A DNA stretch of 64,000 bases from Marinobacterium stanieri (GTDB lineage Bacteria > Pseudomonadota > Gammaproteobacteria > Pseudomonadales > Balneatricaceae): positions 62,001 to 126,000 of the forward strand of contig NZ_FTMN01000006.1 of NCBI RefSeq assembly GCF_900155945.1, written 5' to 3'. Of the stretch, positions 18,796 through 28,718 are shown piece by piece. Every line of letters begins with the position of its first letter. The stretch's first letter is position 1. The notes beneath the pieces are model-generated. The model searched no databases, was not told the DNA's origin, and saw only the letters and a program-made list of their open reading frames with translations. Made by a program: the position numbers and the translations under genes.

Positions 18796-21700
18796 CTAGT
18801 GTACACGCTCAGAGTCGTCAAGGGAGGGCTCAGGCGTGCCGACACCATGAACGCAGTAGCGGTTTTTACCCTGCCCCTTGGCCTGATACATGGCCTGATC
18901 CGCATGCCGGAGAAGTGTTTCAGGGTCGTCCCCGTCATCGGGATAAAGCGCCAAACCGATACTGGCCGAAACCTGACGGTTTTGGCCGCTGACGGTAATC
19001 GGCTCGGCAATGGCCGCCAGCACCCGATCGAGTACCGGCACGCAGGCACTGGCCGAGCGGGTATCGCTTAGAATCAGCACGAACTCATCACCGCCCAAAC
19101 GGGAGACAGTATCCACCTCGCGCAATACCCACTGTAAACGCTGAGCGATTACTTTCAGGATACTGTCACCGGCATCATGGCCCAGTTCGTCATTGATAGG
19201 CTTGAAGCCATCCAGGTCCATGTAGCAAATGGCAAAGCCGGAGCCGTTTCGATGTGACAGCGCCTGTTCACGCTGCATGCGCTCAGCCAGCAGAGTTCGG
19301 TTGGGCAGGCCGGTCAAGCTGTCATAATGCGCCAACAGCTCCAGTTTCTGTTGCTGTTCCTTCAGCTGGGTAATATCACGTGTTACCGACAACACCGAAA
19401 CGATCTGTCCGGTGTTATCCCGCAAGGGTGCTACATGTGTGTCCAGCCAGCGTACACGGCCATGATGCCCCGTAATGGTAAACTCCAGAGAACCCGAGTC
19501 ACCCTGTTGTAACGCACGGGTACTGAGCTCCTCAAAAGCCTCTCTGAAGGGCTCATCAACAAATGCCATCAGGCCAATCTGGTTGATCTGCTCCACGCTT
19601 TCCGCTTCCAGAATGCTGAGCCCTGCCTGGTTCATCTGTAGCAGTTTGCCTTCAGGGGAAACAACTTTCACACACTCCGGTTCGGTTTCGATGATCGTCT
19701 GTAACCAGGCCTCGCGCGCAGCCAGTGCTTCACGGTTCTGATTAAGGGTAATGACAGAGCCGATCCAGCGTGCCAGCAGGCGCATGAACTCGCGATCCCC
19801 TTCATCAAATACACGCTCATACTGAGCAGGACTGGAGAAGTTGACCGTACCATACAGCTCCTTACCCACATGTACCGGCGCGCCCAAATAGGTTTCCAGG
19901 CCGAAGTTTTCATAACTGGGGTGGTCACTGTGGCTGGAGTGCCCCATATTTTCGGTTACGAAGACATCGCCGGATTTGAGCGTAATATCGCAGTATGTAT
20001 CTGCCAGAGGAAACGTCTGTCCATCCGAGAGGCTATCCGGCGGCGCTACCTGTGCCAAAACCGTGTAGTTATCACCTTCTACCCGACTGACAATGGCAAA
20101 TTCAAGGCCGTAGTAACGACTGCCGATCACCAGGGCTTCACGGAGCTGCTCCTGTAAGGACAGGTGGGTCAGGGCCGCTACTTCGTTCAGTGCCGCCAGG
20201 CCATCCCGCTGGCGTCGGGCACGGGCCTCAAGTGCCTTGCGATCACTGATATCCCTGGCCGAGGTAAAGCAGAGCCATTCGCCGTTAAACTCATGCGCCC
20301 TGGCCGTGATCTCGACCGGTATCAGAGAGCCGTCACGTCGGCTGTGCTCGGTTTCAAAGGAGGAAATCGGCCCGGCTTTACTGCGCTCAACAACTTCCTG
20401 AACCTGCACCCGGGAAAAGTGCGGATCGATATCCGGAATGCTCATTCCCTGAAGCTCGGATTGGGTATATCCCAGGGTTTCACAGGCCAGACGGTTGGCA
20501 TAACGAATACAGGTCTGGTCATCCACCAGCATGTGCATATCACTGGCGTTATCACTGAAGAACTTGAACTTGAACAGGGCCTGCTCGACCTGCTTGCGTG
20601 CCGTGATATCTTCGACCAGCGCTATTCCGCCCGTGATACGGCCCTTGGCATCAAACACCGGGGCACACTTGAGCGAGATCCAGATAGCCACACCACTGTA
20701 AGACGTGCTGTAAGGGCCTTCATAGCTGGATGTTTCACCTTTTAAGGCCTTTTCCATGGTGGGGATAACACGGGAATCCCTCAGCGTATGACAGTCCAAC
20801 CCCTGCAGGTACCCCTCAGGGGCATGCATGATTTCTGCAAACCGGGTGTTAAAGAAAGTGACAATCAGGTCGGCGTCATAATTCAGGATGCCGGAAGGCG
20901 AATTACTCAGCAGCTGACGGTAACGCGCTTCACTCTGCTGCAGTGCCCGCCGGCTTTCCACCAGCTCGCCAATCAAAATGGTGATCAGCATGGGGATGAC
21001 GGTTGCCGACACCATATAGCCCCACAACATGGCCAGGCTGAAATGCACATCATTGGACTGGAAGGGGCCTATGCCCTGAGAGGTCGCCCACACGGCCTGA
21101 ATCGAGAGCAGCAGAGCAGCTGTAGACGCAACGGCAATCCCCCCTCGTATGGCCAACCAGGCCAGCAGCAGAAAGGGCAGATACAACACTGGATGGTACA
21201 GAGCCGCGTTATTTACCGGCCCGTTGAAGATCAGAACACCGGAGATGATCAGCAGGGAAAATGCCAGTCCCAACTCCAGCAGGCGCTGCGGCTGCAGCGA
21301 GCGTTTCAACCTGGCCCAGTCGAATGTCAGCAGGGGCACACCGCAGACCAGAACGCCCATGGCATCACCCAACCACCAGACGGCCCAGGCTGCCGCGACC
21401 TCCGGGTCAGGAATAACGCCTGCGAACCAAAGCTGAAACACACCGTTGGATGCAGTCAGCGCCATGCCGCCAAAGACTGCACAACTCAGGAACAATAGCA
21501 GGTCTCGGCGCCGCTTGAGGTCGATATTAAAATGGAAACGCTGCAACAGGCTGACTGCCAGCAAAGGCCCCAGCGTATTGCCAACGGCAATGCCCAGTGC
21601 CAGCCCGGGAGAGCTGCCGATCCACAGGTTTACAACAAACGCCCCAGCCCCCAATGCGGGCCAAAGCGACATACCCCAGCGTAACAGAGCGGCAACCGCT

Positions 21701-21843
21701 ATACCGGTGGGAGCCCAGATCAACGTGATATGGCTATCGATAAAGGGTACCGACAGACCAATGATGCCGGCCACAAAGTAGGCAAGTGCGAGAATGAAAC
21801 AGCGGACAATCCATTTCCTGCTGAAGTAAGCAGAAACCGTCAT
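18796..21843 (-). CDS. Membrane diguanylate cyclase: MASE1-PAS-PAS-GAF-PAS-GGDEF
   Basis: About 1015 residues. Order: eight or so membrane helices of a MASE1 sensor (about 8-300, with 'LIWAPTGIAVAALLRWG'), PAS (about 310-425), PAS (430-550), GAF (560-705), PAS (715-835) and GGDEF (845-1000). The active site is GGDEF at 917-921, so cyclase activity (2 GTP to c-di-GMP) is expected, and a product-inhibition I-site REVD lies at 908-911, exactly five residues before it. No EAL domain. ATG 21843 is chosen because MASE1 starts right after it; a TTG 96 bases upstream is the limit of the open frame. No obvious partner nearby. Confidence 0.93.
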   Translation of the reverse strand: MTVSAYFSRKWIVRCFILALAYFVAGIIGLSVPFIDSHITLIWAPTGIAVAALLRWGMSLWPALGAGAFVVNLWIGSSPGLALGIAVGNTLGPLLAVSLLQRFHFNIDLKRRRDLLLFLSCAVFGGMALTASNGVFQLWFAGVIPDPEVAAAWAVWWLGDAMGVLVCGVPLLTFDWARLKRSLQPQRLLELGLAFSLLIISGVLIFNGPVNNAALYHPVLYLPFLLLAWLAIRGGIAVASTAALLLSIQAVWATSQGIGPFQSNDVHFSLAMLWGYMVSATVIPMLITILIGELVESRRALQQSEARYRQLLSNSPSGILNYDADLIVTFFNTRFAEIMHAPEGYLQGLDCHTLRDSRVIPTMEKALKGETSSYEGPYSTSYSGVAIWISLKCAPVFDAKGRITGGIALVEDITARKQVEQALFKFKFFSDNASDMHMLVDDQTCIRYANRLACETLGYTQSELQGMSIPDIDPHFSRVQVQEVVERSKAGPISSFETEHSRRDGSLIPVEITARAHEFNGEWLCFTSARDISDRKALEARARRQRDGLAALNEVAALTHLSLQEQLREALVIGSRYYGLEFAIVSRVEGDNYTVLAQVAPPDSLSDGQTFPLADTYCDITLKSGDVFVTENMGHSSHSDHPSYENFGLETYLGAPVHVGKELYGTVNFSSPAQYERVFDEGDREFMRLLARWIGSVITLNQNREALAAREAWLQTIIETEPECVKVVSPEGKLLQMNQAGLSILEAESVEQINQIGLMAFVDEPFREAFEELSTRALQQGDSGSLEFTITGHHGRVRWLDTHVAPLRDNTGQIVSVLSVTRDITQLKEQQQKLELLAHYDSLTGLPNRTLLAERMQREQALSHRNGSGFAICYMDLDGFKPINDELGHDAGDSILKVIAQRLQWVLREVDTVSRLGGDEFVLILSDTRSASACVPVLDRVLAAIAEPITVSGQNRQVSASIGLALYPDDGDDPETLLRHADQAMYQAKGQGKNRYCVHGVGTPEPSLDDSERVH

Positions 21844-21954
21844 GGGCAGTATACCAAGACTTTTTCCTACATCTTGCAGCGGTAGCCCGCTGGATTCAAC
21901 TAAACAGGCTCCTTCCTTGGTCGCATATTGGATACCCAATAAGCGGCAGCCTGG

Positions 21955-23256
21955 TTAACCACCAAAAAGAGAACGACGACCCGCTGAACGTTTGGGCTTG
22001 GCCGGCTTGTCAGCGGAAGTATCAACCGCGTTGGTGGTCGGCTTGCTGGTTTTCCTGGCAGAGGGTTTGGTCCCCTTGCGTTTGCCGGTCACAGCCTGAG
22101 CACCGCTTTCAACCAGCTGCCCGTTCTCCAGCGTCGGTACGGGCTGTACCTGCAGCGACTTGCCGATCAGATCCGAAATGCCTTTCAGGAAGCGGCGCTC
22201 CTCCGGGGCCACCAGTGACACGGCCCAGCCCTTCAGCCCCGCACGGCCGGTGCGTCCAATGCGGTGCACATAGGCTTCGGGCTGATTGGGGAGGTCATAA
22301 TTCACCACCTGTGGCAGCGCTTCGATATCCAGCCCTCGTGCCGCCACATCGGTTGCCACCATCACGGAAGCTTCACCCTGGGTAAAAGCCTCCAGTGCGG
22401 CCAGACGATCACGCTGATGCCGGTCGCCATGGATGGCCACCGCACTGATACCTTCCTGCTGCAACTCTTCGGCCACCTGGTCGGCGCGCCGCTTGGTTCG
22501 TGTAAACACCAGCGTCTGCTGCCAGTTGCCGCCACGAATCAAATACAGAAGCACATCGGTTTTATCAGCATTGGTGACCGCATAAGCGCTCTGTTTGACC
22601 TGCTGGCTGGCGGTATTCCGGCGAGCCACCTGAATCCGCTCAGGCTGTTGCAACAGGGCTTCAGCCAGGGCTTCCACCGAGCCATTGAGCGTCGCGGAAA
22701 ACAGCAGGGTCTGCTTCTGCTCAGGCATGTAACCGAGCAACTGACGGATATCGTTGATAAAGCCCAGATCGAGCATGCGGTCCGCTTCATCCAGCACCAG
22801 CATTTCCAACTGTGCAAGCGACAGCTTTTTCTGCTTGAGCATGTCCAGCAGACGCCCCGGTGTGGCCACCAGAATATCGGCGCCTCGCTTCATCTTGCGG
22901 ATCTGGTTATCAAAACGTACGCCGCCGAAAATGGAGATCACCCGCATGCCCAGCAGCTGGCCATAGGCCAGGCCATTATCGCCGACCTGCACGGCCAGTT
23001 CTCGGGTGGGGACCAGCACCAGTCCACGAATATGATGATACTCACCCTCAACCGGCGTGCGGCTCAGGCGCTGGATCATCGGCAGGGTAAACGCGGCGGT
23101 TTTGCCAGTGCCGGTTTGGGCTTCGGCAATCAGGTCCCGGCCTTCCAGCACTTTTGGAATCGCCTGCGCCTGAATCGGCGTCGGTGTCTTATACCCCAGC
23201 TCTTCCAGCGTATGCATGAGTTCCGGGCAAAGGTTGAGATCAGCGAAAGTGGTCAC
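21955..23256 (-). CDS. RhlE-type DEAD-box ATP-dependent RNA helicase
   Basis: 433 residues. All helicase motifs are present: Q-motif 'GYKTPTPIQ', Walker A AQTGTGKT (46-53), PTREL, GG, TPGR, DEAD (156-159), SAT, 'ARGLDIEALPQVVNYD' and HRIGRTGRAG. The last ~60 residues are a basic Lys/Ser/Thr-rich tail ending 'RSAGRRSLFGG' that probably binds RNA. It remodels RNA in the cytoplasm (ribosome assembly or decay). Start is a GTG, which gives the usual 'MTTFADLNLCPELM' N terminus. RhlE branch inferred from length and tail. Confidence 0.93.
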   Translation of the reverse strand: MTTFADLNLCPELMHTLEELGYKTPTPIQAQAIPKVLEGRDLIAEAQTGTGKTAAFTLPMIQRLSRTPVEGEYHHIRGLVLVPTRELAVQVGDNGLAYGQLLGMRVISIFGGVRFDNQIRKMKRGADILVATPGRLLDMLKQKKLSLAQLEMLVLDEADRMLDLGFINDIRQLLGYMPEQKQTLLFSATLNGSVEALAEALLQQPERIQVARRNTASQQVKQSAYAVTNADKTDVLLYLIRGGNWQQTLVFTRTKRRADQVAEELQQEGISAVAIHGDRHQRDRLAALEAFTQGEASVMVATDVAARGLDIEALPQVVNYDLPNQPEAYVHRIGRTGRAGLKGWAVSLVAPEERRFLKGISDLIGKSLQVQPVPTLENGQLVESGAQAVTGKRKGTKPSARKTSKPTTNAVDTSADKPAKPKRSAGRRSLFGG

Positions 23257-23349
23257 GTGGCTGGCTCGGCTTAAAAACCGATATTATCGCACGCCAAACC
23301 GGCTGGCCCAACTGACACGCCAGCGAACAGGGCGAGATATGTAGAGAAA

Positions 23350-23373
23350 CAGGCCCGGATTTTTCCGGGCCTG
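23350..23373 (-). terminator. Terminator of the SPFH gene
   Basis: CAGGCCCGGA-tttt-TCCGGGCCTG, a 10-bp perfect stem followed on the minus strand by TTTCT, 30 bases past the SPFH stop. Confidence 0.8.
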
Positions 23374-23403
23374 CAAAAAGTCGATACGGTTGGGGATGCC
23401 GGT

Positions 23404-24768
23404 TTATTCCTTGACCATATCGCGGTCATAGCTGAGTCGCTTGGCCGCATCCAGCGTCAGCATCTGCATGAATGCCTTGGTTTCATAGTCGTTGCCCACC
23501 GGCGCGCCACTCCCGCTGCCACTGCCAAACACATTGGTCGGCACCTTGCGCTTGGCATAAGCCTCGGCCCACAGCTGCTGAATCTTGATCTCGGCTTCCA
23601 GCTTCTGAGCCAGCGCATTATCCGCCTCCAGAATCACCTGCTTCTGGTAAGCTTCCGCATCCGCCAGAGTACGCTGGGTCTCGGCTTCAATACGGGCTTT
23701 TTCCAGATTGATTTCGGCGGTTTCACGCTGAATTTCCGCTTCTGCTTTCAGCTTTTCGGCACGGGTGATTGCCAACTGTTTCTCGGTTTGCGCCTCAGTG
23801 GTTTTCTGGATCTGATCCACCTTTGCCTTGGCCTGACGTTCAGCGACTTCACGCTCACCACGGGCGATGGCCAGCAGGCGTTGCTCTTCTTCCTGGACAC
23901 GCTGTTCGCGGGCAATGGCACGGTCGGCGGAAGCCTTCTGCTTCAGCTGCATGCGCTCAATGAATTTCTGGTTCGGTTTGATATCCGTTACCAGGGCCGA
24001 TACCACGGTAATGCCGTAATCCGTGAAACGCTGCTGTTTACGACGCGGCTGGCCAGTGGCATCCAGCACCTTCTGCACCACAAAGATGGTCTTGTCGTCT
24101 TCGCCATATTCTTCCTGGTCGGTGCCCAGCGCAATATTGGCAGAACCAATCGCGGAGCGGCCGGACTTGACGTTGACCTCTTCACGTTTCACCAGATAGA
24201 TACCACTGCGCATCTGGTTTTCAAATTCAGAGTTGAACTCGGTACGCCCGCCGGCGTAGTACTCTTCCGCCGTCATCAACGAGGCATTGGCCTGCAGGGT
24301 TTCCTTGAACACCGGCAACAACGCAGTCCTCAGCAGGTTCTCCGGCGAGCGGTATTCATGGGCCAGTTTCAGGAAGGATTCCTCATCCGAGGGAATGGAG
24401 AAACGGACGGTAGCCTGGGCATGAGCATCCACCTGATCCAGGAACATGATGCTCAGGGGCGGCAGGCTGGCGGACGCGTTGTTGGCATCCTTTTCCGAGG
24501 TAATGGCATCCTGGCTGGAGCCTGAGACCGCCTGGACCGTCATTGCGCGCTTCCAGGAATTGTAACGACTGAAGGGATAGAACTTGTAACCGATCTCGGT
24601 CACCACAGCTTCGTTACCGGTCACCGTACGCACGTGATAAATATAACCGGGTTCGGCATAGAAAAAGGATTGCGAGAGTACATAGCCGATAATCAGGGCC
24701 AGGACGGCGCCGACCGCCACCTTGACCTTGTTAAACGAGGGGAATTTAACTGTCGGTTTTTCGTCCAT
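23404..24768 (-). CDS. SPFH/Band 7 membrane protein
   Basis: 454 residues: one N-terminal membrane helix (about 15-36), an SPFH/prohibitin-like domain (about 40-270) and a long charged coiled coil (about 275-400, Glu/Ala/Lys/Gln-rich) followed by a Gly/Ser linker. SPFH proteins form large rings in the membrane and organise microdomains or proteases. The type resembles free-standing bacterial SPFH proteins rather than HflK/HflC, since no partner gene is adjacent. A terminator closes the gene, so it is probably transcribed alone. Confidence 0.88.
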   Translation of the reverse strand: MDEKPTVKFPSFNKVKVAVGAVLALIIGYVLSQSFFYAEPGYIYHVRTVTGNEAVVTEIGYKFYPFSRYNSWKRAMTVQAVSGSSQDAITSEKDANNASASLPPLSIMFLDQVDAHAQATVRFSIPSDEESFLKLAHEYRSPENLLRTALLPVFKETLQANASLMTAEEYYAGGRTEFNSEFENQMRSGIYLVKREEVNVKSGRSAIGSANIALGTDQEEYGEDDKTIFVVQKVLDATGQPRRKQQRFTDYGITVVSALVTDIKPNQKFIERMQLKQKASADRAIAREQRVQEEEQRLLAIARGEREVAERQAKAKVDQIQKTTEAQTEKQLAITRAEKLKAEAEIQRETAEINLEKARIEAETQRTLADAEAYQKQVILEADNALAQKLEAEIKIQQLWAEAYAKRKVPTNVFGSGSGSGAPVGNDYETKAFMQMLTLDAAKRLSYDRDMVKE

Positions 24769-25127
24769 GCTTGCATGATTCCTTGTCGTGGGAGCAGCGG
24801 GTTGTTGGAAGAATCCGCTTCCGGGTCAACAGCGCGCCCAGAAAAAGATCCGTCATTCAAAACCAGAGTATTGGGGTATAGCGATAACCAGGGGAGTACG
24901 GGTGCCGTTGCTGGCTCAACAAGCCAGCTATCAGGCGCAAGAGGATGAGACACCTATCCTGTTCCTTATGGGAGGGATACCCGGTTCCATGGGTTACAAG
25001 GACGTAAGTCTGCAATGCCGCTGCGACCTTGGCAAGTCAGCATTTGGCTACAGATTGAAAGCAAAAAGCCCGACGTGCCTTGGACACATCGGGCTAAGCT
25101 TCAATCGCCAATCAATTCAGGCCGCAA
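24769..25127. other. Intergenic region between SPFH gene and ybiT
   Basis: About 360 bases with no convincing gene. It holds the ybiT terminator, the SPFH promoter (not clearly resolved) and a perfect 7-bp hairpin GCTGGCT-caaca-AGCCAGC at 24909-24927 without a T-tract. Open frames here lack ribosome sites and family content. Confidence 0.5.
25067..25095 (-). terminator. Terminator of ybiT
   Basis: On the minus strand AGCCCGA...TCGGGCT with inner GTG/CAC pairs, followed by TTTTGC, about 35 bases after the ybiT stop. Confidence 0.8.
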
Positions 25128-26714
25128 TCAGGCGTCCTGCGAGCGCAGGTAGTCTTCGTAGTTGCCGTGGAAGTCGACGATACCGGTGGGTGTCAGTTCA
25201 ATAATGCGGGTCGCCAGCGAGGAGACGAACTCACGGTCATGGCTGACAAACAGCAGTGTGCCCGGATAGTTTTCCAGCGCCATGTTGAGCGACTCAATCG
25301 ATTCCATATCCAGGTGGTTGGTGGGCTCGTCCAGCAGCATGATATTCGGCTTCTGCAGAATCATCTTGCCAAACAGCATGCGGCCCTGCTCACCACCGGA
25401 GATCACTTTCACTGATTTATCGATCTCCTTCTGGGAGAACAGCATGCGACCCAACGTACCGCGGATCACCTGCTCATCATCACCCTCCTTGCCCCACTGG
25501 CTCATCCAGTCGTAGAGGTTCTTGTCTTCCTCAAACTCGTGGGCATGGTCCTGGGCGTAGTAGCCGATTTCGCTGTTTTCAGACCACTTCACCTCACCAG
25601 CATTGGGTTCCAGACCCCCTACCAGGCATTTCAGCAGGGTGGATTTACCGATACCGTTGGGGCCGATGATGGCGATGCGCTCACCCACATTGACCTGCAG
25701 GTTCAGACCGGAAAACAGCTCCTCGTCAAATGACTTGGCCAGCCCGTCCACTTCCAGCGCAATACGGTGCAGCTTTTTCGCCTGCTCAAAGCGGATGAAC
25801 GGGTTCTGTCGGCTGGAGGGTTTGATCTCATCCAACTGGATTTTATCGATCTGCTTCAGACGCGACGTGGCCTGACGGGACTTGGACGCGTTGGCCGAGA
25901 AGCGGCTCACAAACGCCTTGAGATCGGCGATCTGGGCCTTCTTCTTGGCGTTGTCGGCCTGCATGCGCTCACGTGCCTGGGTCGATGCCAGCATGTAATC
26001 ATCGTAGGTGCCCGGATAGACCTTCAGCGTACCGTAGTCGATATCCGCCATGTGAGTGCAGACACTGTTCAGGAAGTGACGGTCATGCGAGATGATGATC
26101 ATGGTGCAGTTACGCTGGTTGAGTACGCCTTCCAGCCAACGGATGGTGTTGATATCCAGGTTGTTGGTCGGCTCGTCCAGCAGCAGGATATCCGGATCGG
26201 AGAACAGTGCCTGTGCCAGCAGCACACGCAGTTTCCAGCCCGGCGCCACTTCACTCATCAAACCGAAATGCTGTTCCACCGGGATTTCCAGACCCAGCAG
26301 CAGCTCACCGGCACGGGATTCGGCGGTGTAACCGTCCATCTCGGCAAACTCCGCTTCCAGCTCACCGGCGCGAATACCGTCTTCTTCGGTCATTTCTGCC
26401 TTGGCATAGATGGCATCACGTTCGGACTTCACGGCCCAAAGCTCTTCGTGCCCCATGATCACGGTATCCACCACCGTGTATTCCTCGTAGGCAAACTGGT
26501 CCTGACGCAGCTTGCCCAGTCGCTCGTTCGGGTCCTTGGATACGGTACCGAACGATGGCTCCAGGTCACCACCGAGGATCTTCATGAAGGTGGACTTGCC
26601 GCAGCCGTTGGCACCGATAAGGCCGTAACGGTTGCCGTCACCGAATTTGACGGAAATGTTCTCAAACAGTGGCTTGGCACCAAACTGCATGGTGATATTG
26701 GCTGTGGTCAGCAA
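25128..26714 (-). CDS. ybiT: ABC-F family ATPase YbiT
   Basis: 528 residues (E. coli YbiT: 530). Two ABC ATPase cassettes without membrane domains: Walker [10 protein letters not shown] near 34-43 and GPNGIGKST in the second half, two LDEPTN(N/H)LD Walker B/D-loops, and the ABC-F interdomain linker with '[34 protein letters not shown]'. The string '[33 protein letters not shown]' is nearly that of E. coli. ABC-F proteins act on the ribosome; YbiT's exact translation role is not settled. Start is a TTG that aligns with the known N terminus. Cytoplasmic. Confidence 0.95.
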   Translation of the reverse strand: MLTTANITMQFGAKPLFENISVKFGDGNRYGLIGANGCGKSTFMKILGGDLEPSFGTVSKDPNERLGKLRQDQFAYEEYTVVDTVIMGHEELWAVKSERDAIYAKAEMTEEDGIRAGELEAEFAEMDGYTAESRAGELLLGLEIPVEQHFGLMSEVAPGWKLRVLLAQALFSDPDILLLDEPTNNLDINTIRWLEGVLNQRNCTMIIISHDRHFLNSVCTHMADIDYGTLKVYPGTYDDYMLASTQARERMQADNAKKKAQIADLKAFVSRFSANASKSRQATSRLKQIDKIQLDEIKPSSRQNPFIRFEQAKKLHRIALEVDGLAKSFDEELFSGLNLQVNVGERIAIIGPNGIGKSTLLKCLVGGLEPNAGEVKWSENSEIGYYAQDHAHEFEEDKNLYDWMSQWGKEGDDEQVIRGTLGRMLFSQKEIDKSVKVISGGEQGRMLFGKMILQKPNIMLLDEPTNHLDMESIESLNMALENYPGTLLFVSHDREFVSSLATRIIELTPTGIVDFHGNYEDYLRSQDA

Positions 26715-26847
26715 TGGAGTGATCTCGCTTGTCTGGAAAAGAGATGAAAGCCCAAACAGTAAAGCCGGAAGCGAAGGCGGGGCAATCTGGATAGCTTAGG
26801 GGATGTTTGTTTCAGGTAATGAATTATGCCACAAAACGACGCGAACT

Positions 26848-27264
26848 TCAGTGCCGGGCTGCGTCAGAATGCTGCTTGCTGATAGCACCACAACTGTGGC
26901 AACGAATGCCGTCCTGCACCCGAAACAGCGGGAAATCGATAGCAAGAAACATCAAGAACGCCCAGCGTCGGCCAATCTGATAATATTCCGTATCCCGGCT
27001 GCCACACACTGGACATGCCGGCCGATCTTCTCCTTCCAGCTCAACCAGCGGCGTTTCTCGATCATCCTGCAAAATACGCTGCGCCCGCATTACATCCTCT
27101 TGCGCCACCTGCAGGCGGACACCACCGAGGGCATCGGAGTACAGCCACTGCATGTTGATGGTCTGCTCGTCTGCAATAAACGCATCGATACCTTCGCTGT
27201 CCAGCAAAGCACGTGCGATCTGGGCTTCGTAGGGGTAGGTATAGCGGGCAATGGTCACTAACAT
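26848..27264 (-). CDS. DUF2007 protein with C-terminal zinc ribbon
   Basis: 138 residues. The N-terminal ~70 residues ('IARYTYPYEAQIARALLDSEGIDAFIADEQT') are a DUF2007 domain, a ferredoxin-like fold proposed to bind PII-like signals. A linker leads to a zinc ribbon made by CPVCGS (about 88-91) and CHSCGA (about 122-125), with a hydrophobic 'RRWAFLMFLAIDFPLFR' between the two pairs. Function unknown; the DUF has been called a putative signal-transducing protein without direct evidence. Weak ribosome site at ATG 27264. Confidence 0.8.
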   Translation of the reverse strand: MLVTIARYTYPYEAQIARALLDSEGIDAFIADEQTINMQWLYSDALGGVRLQVAQEDVMRAQRILQDDRETPLVELEGEDRPACPVCGSRDTEYYQIGRRWAFLMFLAIDFPLFRVQDGIRCHSCGAISKQHSDAARH

Positions 27265-27430
27265 GATACCGGCCTCTCAACTGCTTCCTTGTTAATCATG
27301 CCCGCTATACGACGCATGTCAAAAGCCCCGACATTGATCTGGCACAGCACTCCAGCCTTGCGATACCACCGACCTGTGCCACGCTTCAATCAGGTTACCA
27401 ACGTCGAACACTCAAATATGGAGACTCGAC

Positions 27431-28063
27431 ATGAACGTGTCCAAACTTCCACGCTATGTAATTGCGGCGATGACCGCTGCATTGCTCTCCGCCCCCCTCA
27501 GTGCCCAAAACCACATGATGCACTCAGGCCCAAACAATATGCCTGGCCAGGGGATGGGGCCCGGCATGATGCAAGGTTACGGACCGATGATGGGATACGG
27601 AATGCCCGGCTACATGATGGGGTACGGTGGCTATGGAATGGCCGGTCCCATGATGGGAAGCGGAATGGGTATGGGAATGATGCATGGCGGCCATATGATG
27701 GGCAACATGGGGATGATGCCCTGCCCCATGATGGGCGGCATGCAATATGGCAGCGGCCCCGGGCTGCAGTTGAGCAGTGAGCAGCAACAGAAAATGCAAC
27801 AGATACGAGAAAAGCTCTGGCAACAGCAGCAAGAGCACATGCAGCAAATGTGGGGTCGGCAGCAATCCATGCATAAGCTCTGGCAGGATGGCAAACCCGA
27901 CAGCGAACAAATTTTGGACGCCCACCGTGACATGCAAAAACAGCAACATGAGATGCTGAAACAGCGTCTTGAAATGCAGGAAGAGATGCAAAAAGTGCTG
28001 ACTGAAGAGCAGCGCCAACAAATGTGGCAGATGCACCAGCGGATGTATCAGGGCGGCCAGTAA
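27431..28063 (+). CDS. Periplasmic Met/Gly-rich Spy/CpxP-like protein
   Basis: 210 residues. Signal peptide 1-25 (cleavage near LSAQ-N). Residues about 27-108 are a low-complexity segment built from Met, Gly and Tyr with His and one PCPMM site, in spacings such as MMxxM and MGMGM. Residues about 112-205 are an all-helical Gln/Met-rich part ending 'VLTEEQRQQMWQMHQRM', which carries the L-T-x-x-Q motif of Spy/CpxP proteins. Met clusters of this kind bind Cu(I) or Ag(I) in periplasmic copper proteins, so metal buffering plus chaperone activity is a reasonable inference. GGAGA precedes ATG 27431. No copper regulator or pump is adjacent. Confidence 0.75.
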   Translation: MNVSKLPRYVIAAMTAALLSAPLSAQNHMMHSGPNNMPGQGMGPGMMQGYGPMMGYGMPGYMMGYGGYGMAGPMMGSGMGMGMMHGGHMMGNMGMMPCPMMGGMQYGSGPGLQLSSEQQQKMQQIREKLWQQQQEHMQQMWGRQQSMHKLWQDGKPDSEQILDAHRDMQKQQHEMLKQRLEMQEEMQKVLTEEQRQQMWQMHQRMYQGGQ

Positions 28064-28083
28064 CCACCGCCCCGGTAGTGCTT

Positions 28084-28569
28084 TTATTGGTTGGTCTGGT
28101 GTCTGCGCCGATGCAGGGCATGCACCTGATCAACCAGTTCGGGCACCGGCCCCTCGACTGGTACTCCAGGCGCTATTTCGCGTATCGACAGCGTGCTGAC
28201 CGGCGGCTGAGACAGCCCCATCTCCCTCAACCAGCGCGACAACTGGCGTGATGAACTGGCGTAAACAATGCGACCCAGACCAACCCAAGCGTGGGCCGCT
28301 GCGCACATGGGACAGTGCTCACCCGAGGTATACACCGTGGCCTCCCGACGCTGTTCGGGTGTGAGGTTTTCAGCAGCCCACCGCGCCAGTTCAAACTCGG
28401 GGTGACGTGTATTATCGCCGGTGGCCACAATGCGGTTGCGGTCCTCGGCCAGCACCTTTCCCTCTGCACTGACCAGTACCGAGCCGAAGGGCTCATCACC
28501 CGACTTCAAAGCCTCCTCAGCCAACTCAATTGCCCGACGCAGATGCTGCAAATCCGACTCAGACCACAT
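28084..28569 (-). CDS. Zinc-dependent nucleoside/base deaminase
   Basis: 161 residues, cytidine/deoxycytidylate deaminase superfamily. The catalytic motif is H56-P-E58 ('TRHPEFEL') with the second zinc motif C86-P-M-C89 ('EHCPMCAAA'). The HPE spacing and 'GDEPFGSVLV' near the N terminus resemble guanine deaminase (GuaD)-like and TadA-like enzymes; the ending differs from TadA, so guanine or a related purine is more likely than tRNA. AGGAGG lies just ahead of ATG 28569. Convergent with the Met-rich gene 20 bases away. Confidence 0.85.
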   Translation of the reverse strand: MWSESDLQHLRRAIELAEEALKSGDEPFGSVLVSAEGKVLAEDRNRIVATGDNTRHPEFELARWAAENLTPEQRREATVYTSGEHCPMCAAAHAWVGLGRIVYASSSRQLSRWLREMGLSQPPVSTLSIREIAPGVPVEGPVPELVDQVHALHRRRHQTNQ

Positions 28570-28718
28570 ATAACCTCCTGTTTCCAGAGTATTTAAAAGC
28601 TCAGACAGGTCTCAGCCTAGCAGCTTGACCGGCGCTTCACGACTTTGGTTTGCCACAGCCAGGTTAACTGCTAACCTCTGCTATCCCAAGTCTAGCCCTG
28701 CTCTGAAGAGACAATCGA

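Noticed and set aside
24693-24953. 86-codon minus-strand frame overlapping the SPFH start
   Set aside because: No ribosome site or recognisable content, and it overlaps the N-terminal part of a well-supported gene.
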